Below, piece by piece: positions 38,495 to 47,084 of a stretch of 64,000 nucleotides of DNA. Source of the DNA: Pseudomonas monteilii NBRC 103158 = DSM 14164 (GTDB lineage: Bacteria; Pseudomonadota; Gammaproteobacteria; Pseudomonadales; Pseudomonadaceae); NCBI RefSeq assembly GCF_000730605.1, contig NZ_BBIS01000022.1:51418-115417 (forward strand). Reading direction: 5' to 3'. The notes beneath the pieces are model-generated. The model was not told the DNA's origin. It saw only the letters and a list, made by a program, of their open reading frames with translations, and did no database searches. Both the position numbers and the translations under genes were made by a program. Within the stretch, counting starts at the first letter, position 1. Every line of letters begins with the position of its first letter.

Positions 38495-39991
38495 TTGGTG
38501 GCAGCGTTTGAAAATCCGGCACACAAAGGCCGCATTGTAATAATCCCCGAAGTCAGCGAAGTTTTTGCTGAACTGCACGTTAGTAATGAACCTTCTAATT
38601 CAATGCCAGTAACTATTAATGGCATTAGTGAAAGTATCATTGCTTATCAAGTAAATGAGGCGGCGCTTCCTGATGCGCTCACTAGGGCTGTATATAATCT
38701 GCCGTTTATCTTTCATAAAGATGGCACTCCGTGGATAGAGGCAAATTCTTTCCTGCTTAGTTTGATTCAGAACAAGCATGCACAGAATCGCCCAACAGAT
38801 GATGCGAGAAGAAAGGCAAGTCGCCTTCTCGATTATTTGATGTTTTGTGAAAGCCATGGTATCGACTGGCTGGACTTTTCTGGGCGACGCCTTCCGCAGC
38901 GACCAACATACAAATACCACAGATATCTGCTCGATAATCCAAATCGCGGTGCGGCGGTTGCCAATCAATATACGGGTGTGGTTTATCAGTTCTACAAGTA
39001 TGTGTCTAGATTTTGGCATGATCTAGATATAGAACGTGTTGATACAGTTAAGCAAATAAGTATCTATATTGAAGGGGCTCACGGGTTCCAAAAGAAGGTA
39101 ACTGTAGAAAAACGTAGCCAAACCAGAGCATTAGCGCCGAAAGCCCCTACGCCAGCTGGATTTGTTAATGATGAAGGTGAGCTTCTACGGCCTTTAACGA
39201 ATGTTGAGCTAGCGCATGTTGTGAAAGTAATTGAAGGCGACGCTTGGACAGCTCAAGAGCGACTGATCGTCTTGTTCGCGCTTATGACAGGCGCGCGCAA
39301 ACAAACCGTGCTGACGCTGAGAGTGAGGCATGTTGAAGCGCTAGCGAATGGGTTGCTACAGCCAGATGGCTCCTATCTTTTGAAGGCTGGCCCTGGTACT
39401 GGGATCGACACTAAATTTAGTAAGGCTCAAAACCTATATGTCCCTCAGCAATTGGCTCAGGACTTGCTGACGTATTTGCGAAGCCCCTTTGCTATAAAAA
39501 GGCGTGAAAAATTCCAATCTGAGTTTACCCTAAACCATCCAGGGCTTGAAAAAATTGATGATAAGGATATGTATGTTTTCTTGTCTGAGCAGTGTAATTG
39601 TTATTACATGGCGTCGACGGATCCGAGGTACATGTACGCGAAGTCACGACCAGTAGGTGCTGTTGCGAACACATTGAAGAAAAAACTTTTAAGAAAAGCG
39701 AATAAAGAGCTTTCCACGGAATTTACATACCATTGGCTTCGTGCGACGTATGCATATCAGATTTATCAACGACTAGTTCCCCGGATAGCTGACGGTACAC
39801 TTCAGCCCGGAGAAGAAATCACAATTATTCAAGCTCGGCTTCATCATGAAAGGCGTGAGACGACGGAGAACTATCTTAAATTGTTCTTGATGACGTCCGA
39901 GAAGATCAGTGCTCAAGAAAGCTACGAGAATGTGCTTTTCAAAATGTCTGGTTACAGTGACTTGATTTTGGATAATGTTGATGTCGGCTAA
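38495..39991 (+). CDS. ginA: Tyrosine recombinase, GinA-like
   Basis: A 498-residue recombinase. The catalytic residues are all seen: Arg268 (FALMTGARKQTVLTLR), His413 and Arg416 (TYHWLRATYAY), His450/451 and the nucleophile Tyr460 (LHHERRETTENYLK). It has an N-terminal SAM-like core-binding region before residue 230. The start is uncertain: the GTG at 38495 sits behind a G-rich stretch, and the ATG at 38603 is the next choice. Low GC contrasts with flanking core genes. It overlaps the next gene by 17 bases, so translation is coupled. The symbol is by analogy with GInts. Confidence 0.8.
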   Translation: MVAAFENPAHKGRIVIIPEVSEVFAELHVSNEPSNSMPVTINGISESIIAYQVNEAALPDALTRAVYNLPFIFHKDGTPWIEANSFLLSLIQNKHAQNRPTDDARRKASRLLDYLMFCESHGIDWLDFSGRRLPQRPTYKYHRYLLDNPNRGAAVANQYTGVVYQFYKYVSRFWHDLDIERVDTVKQISIYIEGAHGFQKKVTVEKRSQTRALAPKAPTPAGFVNDEGELLRPLTNVELAHVVKVIEGDAWTAQERLIVLFALMTGARKQTVLTLRVRHVEALANGLLQPDGSYLLKAGPGTGIDTKFSKAQNLYVPQQLAQDLLTYLRSPFAIKRREKFQSEFTLNHPGLEKIDDKDMYVFLSEQCNCYYMASTDPRYMYAKSRPVGAVANTLKKKLLRKANKELSTEFTYHWLRATYAYQIYQRLVPRIADGTLQPGEEITIIQARLHHERRETTENYLKLFLMTSEKISAQESYENVLFKMSGYSDLILDNVDVG

Positions 39992-41873
39992 TCGTGTGCC
40001 TCGTAAAATCCACGCTATTGATTTGTCCTATGTTGGTCAAGAACATGAGATTCTCCATCCTGAGAGTTTAGCTCTTTCACTGTCAAATCGAGTTTCGGCC
40101 TTAGATATCGGCGTGTTCGTATATTCTGTGCGTGAAAAAATACGGGGAGCTGGATATTGGGTGGATGAGAGCTCGCTGATTCCTAGTCGACGGAAGATGG
40201 TCATCGCCTGGCTTGACAAAATGTGGTCGTCAGGCACTAAAGGGAATAGCATTGAGACTGACGTAAAGAATTTTGAGTACGCAATAAATTGGTGCGATGG
40301 GTATGGTTACCGTGATGTAATGTGTACGCCTGAAGGCGCTCAGCGTGCATATATGGCGTTCACCAGCTATCTGTATCAGGAAATCGCCAGTGGCCAAGCG
40401 AAGCCACTAAGTTGCCAAGCCCGTCAAACTATTCTTCGTAGAGTTCTGGCGTTGCAATTTCCGGAAGACTATGGGTACATAATCGCAAGTGCTCCACCAA
40501 TAAAAAATCGTCGTGAAGGTCTGGAACCGCCTGATGAAGACGACGTAAAGCTATACATAGACATCACACTAAATATTGCGCTATCTGTATCAAGGTTCTT
40601 GGTGGGTTTTCAAGCCTTCCCTCTAAGATTCGATACCAACGAATATCATACGTATTTTTTTCCAGGTACCGGTAAATTCATTACTCCATTGACAGAGGGT
40701 GAACATGGTTATTCTGCGTACGATTACCGAGAGGGCCGCCTCCTTACTATCGAAGAGCTAAGTATAGCTAAACCTGAGGCTAGACTAGCTGACCTGCGCG
40801 AAACTCTTAAGCGAGCTCAGCGTGTGATTGATGATGCAAATGCGGATTCCCATCATCAATTTAGGGTAAGGCTGGCAGGCCTCGCCATGAAGGCTTACGC
40901 GTGTCTTATAAACTTAGTGGTCGGAGCCAACTCCGGTGAGGTTATACAGTTTCTTTACGAAGACGCCCTTGAAGTTGTCCGTTCTCCTTTGAAAAAAGAG
41001 CTGTCAGCAGTGAAATTGAGAGCGAAGGGGTTAGTAGTTAACTACTCTATAGGCAGAGGGCCTGGCATGAAGCTTCTGCGCGAATATCTTGAGTTTCGTA
41101 GCTGGATCCTGAACGGCCGCTCATCAGAACTGCTTTTCTTTCATGTAGTTGATGGTCGAGGGCTGCCGTCCACTGATTTCCCTAGTCTCGAAAATAATTT
41201 CTCCACGAAATTTTATAACAAATTGCAAGGGGTTTTTGTTAGTAATAGTTCGAAGAATATTCCACCTAGGCTTGTCCGCAAGTTTAAGAGTTTGACTCTG
41301 CACCATCTGCGTCATTCGCCAATGCTGGTGAGTGCAGTGCTTAACCATACTGAGCGCACGAATGCGCAGTTTTACAGTGGAGTAACTGATAAACAGCAGA
41401 AGGAAGAGTTTGGAGGGTTCTGGGCCTCAATGCTGGAAGCAGCCAAGCGCTTTAGTTCTGAAAGCCAAGTGGGAGGGATACCTATTGCTGCAGGCCACTG
41501 TGACGGTTTGAATGATCCAGTGGCAGAAATTCCCGTGGTTACTATTGAACCTGATTGCAATAGCCAGTATGGATGTTTGTACTGTATACATTACTTGGTG
41601 CACTCTGATGAGGCTGATATCCATAAGCTGATGAGCTTCAAATATGTAGTCGAAGCCATTAGGGAAAATGCTCCGAATTTTGAATTCTCCGAAGAAGTTT
41701 TAAAAGGCGTAATCGTCCGTATTAGTTTTATTTTGGAGGGGATTTCAAAAAGATCCAAGAGTGCGTCTGATTTGATAGGGGTTATGAATAAGAAGGTTTT
41801 TGAACTGGGTATCCTCACTCCTTTCTGGGAGCGCCGCTTACAACGCTATGAGAAAATGGGGATCTACATCTGA
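39975..41873 (+). CDS. ginB: Tyrosine recombinase family protein, GinB-like, with altered Arg box
   Basis: A 632-residue protein. Box II is intact: His443 and Arg446 (TLHHLRHSPML), His458 and Tyr467 (LNHTERTNAQFYSG). The position of the first catalytic Arg reads VVGANSGEVIQF, with Asn319 where Arg is usual, so strand cleavage by this protein alone is doubtful. After the catalytic domain there is a Cys-containing stretch (DCNSQYGCLYCIHYLVHS) that could bind zinc, and a C-terminal helical tail. It overlaps ginA by 17 bases and abuts ginC with a shared ATGA-type junction. Confidence 0.78.
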   Translation: MLMSANRVPRKIHAIDLSYVGQEHEILHPESLALSLSNRVSALDIGVFVYSVREKIRGAGYWVDESSLIPSRRKMVIAWLDKMWSSGTKGNSIETDVKNFEYAINWCDGYGYRDVMCTPEGAQRAYMAFTSYLYQEIASGQAKPLSCQARQTILRRVLALQFPEDYGYIIASAPPIKNRREGLEPPDEDDVKLYIDITLNIALSVSRFLVGFQAFPLRFDTNEYHTYFFPGTGKFITPLTEGEHGYSAYDYREGRLLTIEELSIAKPEARLADLRETLKRAQRVIDDANADSHHQFRVRLAGLAMKAYACLINLVVGANSGEVIQFLYEDALEVVRSPLKKELSAVKLRAKGLVVNYSIGRGPGMKLLREYLEFRSWILNGRSSELLFFHVVDGRGLPSTDFPSLENNFSTKFYNKLQGVFVSNSSKNIPPRLVRKFKSLTLHHLRHSPMLVSAVLNHTERTNAQFYSGVTDKQQKEEFGGFWASMLEAAKRFSSESQVGGIPIAAGHCDGLNDPVAEIPVVTIEPDCNSQYGCLYCIHYLVHSDEADIHKLMSFKYVVEAIRENAPNFEFSEEVLKGVIVRISFILEGISKRSKSASDLIGVMNKKVFELGILTPFWERRLQRYEKMGIYI

Positions 41874-43924
41874 TGAAAAACTTTTTTGATGAATTGAATC
41901 AGGGGTTACAGGTTGCAGAAGTTATTCAGCAATCGCATGGCAAAAGCTGGAGGCCTTCGGCGGACTTTGTTCTTTGTAGGGATCTTGAGGGAAACCCGAC
42001 AGCTGTCTTTGGTAAGCCTTATTGGGACTTCAATCCAATGCGGCTTAGAGCTAACAAAATCTGGGCCATTCGCTTTGATGGCGTGTTTGGCACAAGTGGC
42101 ACAGCTCAAAACTCACTGACCGAGGAGATCAAGTGGATTCTTTTTTGTTTGCTTTTTTTTGTCAGCACTGGCCATATTGGTCGGATGAGCGTAAGTATGC
42201 TGTCACAGTATTTTCTAACACTGCGTACCGCTGCGCGATTTTGCTATGAGAAGGGTGCTGGTGAACTGGCGGGAGTGATTTCCCTACAAGAGCTTCTTAC
42301 CACGCCTGCCTACTTGACGGCATACGCTCGCTGGATGAAGGTTAATGAGGTTGGAAGCACGCAGCGCAAGCTGATGCGAGCCCTTCTCGGCCATCTGGTG
42401 AGCGTGGGCGAGGATCGGCTTGGCTATAAGTTACAGGGGGTATTTGATATCGATTTCGATATTGATGAAGACGCTAAACAGCACCCTGTGATTCCGACCA
42501 AAATCTATCTTGCTGTAATCAATGCACTTGGTCTGTCTCTTGATGTTCTTTATGATCATCGCGAGCCGCTTGAGCAGTACTTGGGCGAGTTCGATAATCC
42601 TCGTTACGGGTATACTCATTATCACCAAAAAAAGGTCAATGGAAACAAAGCCCCTAAATCTTATGAGCCAGTCTTCGAAGAAACTTTGAAGATTCATAAG
42701 ATAGAGTCTCTGTTCAGTGGTGATTTCTCATGCTCAGGAAGAGGCGTTTTGTCATCAACTGTTTTGAAGATGCAGTGGGTAGCTAAGACGGTTATTCATT
42801 TGTATACAGGCATGAGAGACCAGGAGGTGTTGCGATTGCCTTACGATTGTATCGATCAAGACGAAGTGGTGTCAGCTACGCTCGATGAGGGTGGCTTGGC
42901 ACGGGATAAGCCCATCATAGTCAAGGTTTTGTCTACCACTACTAAGTTTACCGGGTATCGTAAAACAGTATCTTGGTTAGCCACTGATGAAGCTGTTCGC
43001 GCGGTAGAGGTGGCCCGTGCCATATGTCGTGGTATTTCCAAGTTGTACGGTGTTGACCCTAAAGCAATGCCGCTATTCTTAAATCCGGCCATCATTAATC
43101 GTGCTCAAACTGAAATCGGCGTACCGTTTTGGAATGATGTTTCGAAGCCGGACTTCCTGCTGGAAGGGTTTATTATAACTCCATCTGATTTAGAAGAGTT
43201 GCAGCTCACCGACCCCAGTCGTGATTTTTCAAATGAGAAATTTTTCCAGGTAGGGAGCCCATGGAATTTCACTAGCCATCAGTTTCGTAGGTCACTGGCA
43301 TTCTATGGCAGCAGCAGTGGTTTCATATCCATGCCTAGCCTTAGGAAGCAGTTCAAGCATTTGTGTACTCAGATGACACGTTACTATGCCAATAACTTTG
43401 AGCTTCTCAAAACGATATTTGGATACTATGACGAGAAGAAGGGTGAGTACGTACTTCCTAAGACTCACGTTCTCTTTGAGGTGCAGACCGGTGTGCCAAT
43501 GAACATCGCATATGATCTTTTGGCACATGCATTTGGAGATGACGCTCCTCTGTTTGGTGGAGTTGGTAGCTATATTTCAAATCAACGTGGCAAATTAGAA
43601 AGCGGTGATGTGCATATAGTTGACATGCGAAAGGAAACGGAGAGGCAGGCTGCCGATGGCAAGATCTCATACCGTCCGACCTTGCTAGGTGCATGCACAC
43701 GAACTGGCAAATGTGAGCACTTCCTACTCGGTGCGGCTGTGAGCTGTCTAAGTTGCGCTGATGGCATTATCGAGAAGGAAAAACTCGACGAAGCTATCGA
43801 GGATAACGAGCGTGATCTCGAATTGTATGAGCCCGGAAGTGGTGAGTATCAAGTTGTACAGTATGAGCTGAGCAATATGAGAAAATTCAGGGAGCGTCTC
43901 ATTCCAGCAGTGGAGGTAGCCTGA
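41873..43924 (+). CDS. ginC: Tyrosine recombinase, GinC-like
   Basis: A 683-residue recombinase. Catalytic residues: Arg315 (LYTGMRDQEVLRL), His469 and Arg472 (TSHQFRRSLAFYG) and Tyr504/505 (MTRYYANNFELL). A Cys-rich motif follows (GACTRTGKCEHFLLGAAVSCLSCADG), probably a zinc site, then an acidic coiled tail. The layout resembles TnpB-type recombinases of Tn554-like elements. Its start shares the last base of ginB, and ginD begins two bases after its stop. Confidence 0.8.
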   Translation: MKNFFDELNQGLQVAEVIQQSHGKSWRPSADFVLCRDLEGNPTAVFGKPYWDFNPMRLRANKIWAIRFDGVFGTSGTAQNSLTEEIKWILFCLLFFVSTGHIGRMSVSMLSQYFLTLRTAARFCYEKGAGELAGVISLQELLTTPAYLTAYARWMKVNEVGSTQRKLMRALLGHLVSVGEDRLGYKLQGVFDIDFDIDEDAKQHPVIPTKIYLAVINALGLSLDVLYDHREPLEQYLGEFDNPRYGYTHYHQKKVNGNKAPKSYEPVFEETLKIHKIESLFSGDFSCSGRGVLSSTVLKMQWVAKTVIHLYTGMRDQEVLRLPYDCIDQDEVVSATLDEGGLARDKPIIVKVLSTTTKFTGYRKTVSWLATDEAVRAVEVARAICRGISKLYGVDPKAMPLFLNPAIINRAQTEIGVPFWNDVSKPDFLLEGFIITPSDLEELQLTDPSRDFSNEKFFQVGSPWNFTSHQFRRSLAFYGSSSGFISMPSLRKQFKHLCTQMTRYYANNFELLKTIFGYYDEKKGEYVLPKTHVLFEVQTGVPMNIAYDLLAHAFGDDAPLFGGVGSYISNQRGKLESGDVHIVDMRKETERQAADGKISYRPTLLGACTRTGKCEHFLLGAAVSCLSCADGIIEKEKLDEAIEDNERDLELYEPGSGEYQVVQYELSNMRKFRERLIPAVEVA

Positions 43925-43925
43925 G

Positions 43926-44339
43926 ATGGCGAGTGATGGTGTAAAAGCCTGCGTAGAGGCATTTGAGCGTCTTAAGGCTGGGAAGCCTCACGTTGCTGCT
44001 CACGTTGGACTTGATGGCACGAAGATCACTGCTGGGATCGTCAGCTTTGAGGCCGGTTTCGACAGAGGCTACCTCAAGAGAAAGAGACCCAGTCACCAGG
44101 CATTGATTGCTCAGATTGAGGCGTTCCGCACTAGCTTCGGTAACTTGGCTGCCTCAAAAACTCTTCAGATAAAGCGCGCTAACGATAAGGTCGTCAAGGC
44201 TCGTAGTGAGCTGGATGTAGTGCGGGAGCAGTTGTATCAAGTGATGACGCACAACATCCAGCTTGTAGAGCGGGTGAGGCTTTTGGAGGATCAGTTGAAG
44301 CGTCTATCCAACGTCAAGACCATGCCGAAGCGAGAGTAG
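43926..44339 (+). CDS. ginD: Small HTH/coiled-coil accessory protein, GinD-like
   Basis: A 137-residue basic protein. The first half has a helix-turn-helix look (TKITAGIVSFEAGFDRGYLKR, SHQALIAQIEAF), the second half a heptad-rich coiled coil (NDKVVKARSELDVVREQLYQ, NIQLVERVRLLEDQLKRL). This is the form of TnpC of Tn554 and of the fourth gin gene, required for recombination in GInts. It starts two bases after ginC. Confidence 0.72.
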   Translation: MASDGVKACVEAFERLKAGKPHVAAHVGLDGTKITAGIVSFEAGFDRGYLKRKRPSHQALIAQIEAFRTSFGNLAASKTLQIKRANDKVVKARSELDVVREQLYQVMTHNIQLVERVRLLEDQLKRLSNVKTMPKRE

Positions 44340-44345
44340 CGCCGG

Positions 44346-44378
44346 CTAGGCGAGGCGCCCCTAGCAAGGTCGCCTTAG
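44346..44378 (+). terminator. Possible terminator of the gin operon
   Basis: TAGGCGA pairs with TCGCCTTA, followed by GCTTTTCC. A short direct repeat AAGGTCGCC occurs here and again 17 bases later before CTTTTT. Weak stem, so only tentative. Confidence 0.35.
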
Positions 44379-44440
44379 CTTTTCCAAGGTCGCCCTTTTT
44401 CACCGACTTCACCTGCCCTCTGTCTCCTATCGAACGCTTG

Positions 44441-44446
44441 TATACT
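44441..44446 (+). promoter_or_regulatory. -10-like TATACT before the second hrpB
   Basis: TTGTATACT precedes the second hrpB at a normal promoter distance, and GCAGGAG at 44458-44464 gives a ribosome-binding site. The second copy thus seems to have its own expression signals. Confidence 0.45.
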
Positions 44447-44470
44447 GCCGAGCATTAAGCAGGAGTACAC

Positions 44471-47005
44471 ATGAGTTCGTTGCCAATTGACGCTGCGTTG
44501 CCAGCTCTTCTCAAAGCCCTTCGCGAACGCAATGAGGTGGTGCTGCAGGCGCCACCTGGTGCAGGTAAAACGACGAAAGTCCCGCTCGCTTTGCTCGAGG
44601 AGTCCTGGCTGCAGGGCCAAACGATCATCATGCTCGAACCACGTCGTCTTGCCGCACGCGCCGCTGCGGAGCGAATGGCCAGCGAGCTTGGTGAGAAGGT
44701 TGGCGAAACGGTGGGCTATCGGATTCGCCTCGATAGCAAGGTCGGGCCGAAAACCCGTATCGAGGTGGTGACTGAGGGGATTCTTACGCGCCGCCTGCAG
44801 AGCGATCCTGCCCTCGAAGGTGTCGGCCTGGTGATCTTCGACGAATTCCACCTTCGAAACTTGGATGCCGATCTCGGTTTGGCGCTGACGCTCAATGGGC
44901 GCGAGCTTTTCCGGGACGATGCTCCATTGAAGGTGCTGCTGATGTCGGCAACGCTCGAAGGTGAAAGGTTGTCGCGCCTGCTGAATGACGCTCCGATCGT
45001 GACGAGCGAGGGTCGAATGTTCCCGGTCACCACCATCTGGAGCAAGCCGCAGCAACCGGGTGAGTACATCGAGCCCCGGGTCATCAGCGCATGCCTGGAC
45101 GCCCTCACCGATCAGGCCGGCAGCCTTCTGGTTTTCCTTCCCGGCCAGGCCGAAATTCGCCGCGTGTTGTCAGGGCTTGAGGAAGGGCTCAATGCCTCAC
45201 CGTCGCTGCAGAAAAACACGCTGCTTTGCCCGCTGCACGGCGAGCTCGATCTTAATCATCAGCGAGCTGCAATCGATCCCGCCCCTCCAGGCATGCGCAA
45301 GGTTGTGCTGGCCACGAATATCGCAGAGACCAGTGTGACCATCGACGGTGTGCGTGTGGTCATCGACGCTGGCCTTGAGCGTGTTCCGCGTTTTGATCCT
45401 CGCAGTGGCATGACCCGGCTGGATACTCAGCGGATATCCAAGGCCAGTGCCACCCAACGGGCAGGGCGTGCCGGTCGACTGGAACCGGGTGTCTGCTATC
45501 GACTCTGGTCTGAAACCCAGCACGACCAAATGGCGGGTTTCAGTTCGCCCGAAATTCAACAAGCGGATCTCACAGGTTTAGCCCTGCAGCTTGCTAAATG
45601 GGGCGTTCATCCAAGTGACCTGAAGTGGCTTGATGCCCCACCTGCAGCTGCTTACTCGCAAGCGAACGATTTGCTTCGACGGCTCTGCGCCTTGCAACCA
45701 GATGGGCAACTTACTAAGCACGGCCAAGCGATGGCCGAGCTGCCGAGTCATCCACGGATTGCTCATCTCCTGCTGCGAGGTCACGAGCTGGGACTGACTG
45801 AGACAGCGTGCAACATCGCAGCATTGCTCGGTGAGCGCGATATTCAGCGTGGTGGCGGAGCAGACCTTCATAGTCGTTTGGCCATCCTATCTGGTGAGCA
45901 ACGTGCGCAAAGAGGTGAGCAAGGTGGTGCTCAACGTGCGAAGCAACTCGCCAGGCAGTATCGGTCATTCTTGCGTGGCTCAGGATCGCAATCAGTCGCT
46001 GATTCAGACCACCCGAGGTGGGTGGGCTGCCTTCTTGCGTTGGCGTATCCCGACAGGGTCGCTCAACAGCGTCGTGCGGGTGGAGCTGAATATCGATTGG
46101 CAAATGGTCGTGCAGCGATGTTCACCGAGACCGATGCACTGATGAAGCATTCTTGGCTGGTGATTGCCGACTTGGGTAGCCGGCAAGGCCAGCGTGAGGA
46201 ACGTATATACCTCGCTGCCGACCTAGACGAAGCGTTGTTCGACACTGTCTTGAAAGACCAGGTCAGCCAAGTAGATGAACTTGAATGGGATGAGCGGGAG
46301 GGGGGACTCCGCGCTGAGCGACAAGTGAAAGTAGGGGAGTTGGTTCTGTCCCGCGCGCCGCTAACGAACCTAGGTGATGAAGCGCGAGTTCAAGCGTTGC
46401 TCAACTACGTGCGTCGAAAAGGGCTGGAGCTTCTGCCGTGGACACCTGAGCTCCGTCAGTGGCAGGCGAGGGTCGAATTGCTGCGCGTGCTTGATGAGGA
46501 AGCTGGTAGTAAGAGTGCGTGGCCTGATTTACGTGATAAAACATTGCTGCAGTCGCTGGAGGAGTGGTTGGGGCCATACGTGGGAAAGGTGACCCGGCTC
46601 AGTCATTTTGGCCAGCTCGATCTGTCCAGCATCATTCGCAACTTGTTGCCCTGGCCTCTGCCGCAACAGTTAGACACACAGGCGCCTCAGACGATTGCAG
46701 TACCCTCGGGATCGAACATCCGTGTGGACTATGGTGAGCGTCCCCCTGTACTTGCCGTGAGGCTACAGGAACTCTTCGGGCAAGCGGATACGCCGCGCAT
46801 TGCTAATGGTCGCCAAGTGCTCAAGCTGCACTTGCTATCGCCTGCTCGCCGACCGGTTCAGGTTACTCAAGACTTGGCGAACTTCTGGGCTTCCACTTAC
46901 GTTGAGGTGAAGAAGGATTTGAAGGGTAGGTACCCCAAGCATTTCTGGCCTGACGATCCCCTTGTCGCACAAGCAACTGCAAGAGCTAAGCCTAGGGGGA
47001 CATGA
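44471..47005 (+). CDS. hrpB: Second, diverged ATP-dependent helicase HrpB
   Basis: A complete 844-residue HrpB with all motifs: Walker A GAGKTT, SATLEG, QRAGRAGR and the full natural C-terminus (KHFWPDDPLVAQATARAKPRGT) missing in the first copy. It is highly similar in protein but clearly different in DNA and lower in GC, so it is a xenologue, not a recent duplication. Differences include motif II DEFHLR instead of DEFHER and an inserted NASPSLQKNT-like stretch before LLCPLHGELDL. It follows the gin operon by 131 bases with its own signals. It may replace the damaged hrpB or be carried as the integration target. Confidence 0.92.
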   Translation: MSSLPIDAALPALLKALRERNEVVLQAPPGAGKTTKVPLALLEESWLQGQTIIMLEPRRLAARAAAERMASELGEKVGETVGYRIRLDSKVGPKTRIEVVTEGILTRRLQSDPALEGVGLVIFDEFHLRNLDADLGLALTLNGRELFRDDAPLKVLLMSATLEGERLSRLLNDAPIVTSEGRMFPVTTIWSKPQQPGEYIEPRVISACLDALTDQAGSLLVFLPGQAEIRRVLSGLEEGLNASPSLQKNTLLCPLHGELDLNHQRAAIDPAPPGMRKVVLATNIAETSVTIDGVRVVIDAGLERVPRFDPRSGMTRLDTQRISKASATQRAGRAGRLEPGVCYRLWSETQHDQMAGFSSPEIQQADLTGLALQLAKWGVHPSDLKWLDAPPAAAYSQANDLLRRLCALQPDGQLTKHGQAMAELPSHPRIAHLLLRGHELGLTETACNIAALLGERDIQRGGGADLHSRLAILSGEQRAQRGEQGGAQRAKQLARQYRSFLRGSGSQSVADSDHPRWVGCLLALAYPDRVAQQRRAGGAEYRLANGRAAMFTETDALMKHSWLVIADLGSRQGQREERIYLAADLDEALFDTVLKDQVSQVDELEWDEREGGLRAERQVKVGELVLSRAPLTNLGDEARVQALLNYVRRKGLELLPWTPELRQWQARVELLRVLDEEAGSKSAWPDLRDKTLLQSLEEWLGPYVGKVTRLSHFGQLDLSSIIRNLLPWPLPQQLDTQAPQTIAVPSGSNIRVDYGERPPVLAVRLQELFGQADTPRIANGRQVLKLHLLSPARRPVQVTQDLANFWASTYVEVKKDLKGRYPKHFWPDDPLVAQATARAKPRGT
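46907..46941 (+). repeat. Right imperfect direct repeat (putative attR core)
   Basis: Counterpart of 38346-38380 in the second hrpB, in the same orientation and at the same codons. Recombination between the two would delete the gin operon and give one full-length chimeric hrpB. Confidence 0.45.
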
Positions 47006-47084
47006 TCTAGATGTGAGGCATGACCACGTCTCAATGTCGCATACGTGAAGTGGCGGTCGACCTATAGCGTTCCGCCATCTTACG

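Larger units (their letters stand above)
38372..46935 (+). mobile_element. GInt-like integrative element (minimal extent)
   Basis: The element begins where hrpB loses its own 3' end and carries at that end a four-gene operon: three tyrosine recombinases and a small HTH/coiled-coil protein. That gene set defines GInts (ginABCD), islands that integrate site-specifically with imperfect flanking repeats and carry variable cargo. The minimal reading ends at the repeat inside the second hrpB, with hrpB as cargo; excision would leave a full-length hrpB. The real right end may lie further on (the 47-51 kb genes are also accessory), possibly at the AT-rich patch near 50.7 kb. Confidence 0.6.

Noticed and set aside
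44250..44275. CTATCCAA in ginD matching the left junction
   Set aside because: Eight bases shared with the hrpB junction are expected by chance and no boundary lies there.
44369..44395. Direct repeat AAGGTCGCC as an attachment site
   Set aside because: Nine bases only, 17 bases apart, and part of a probable terminator.
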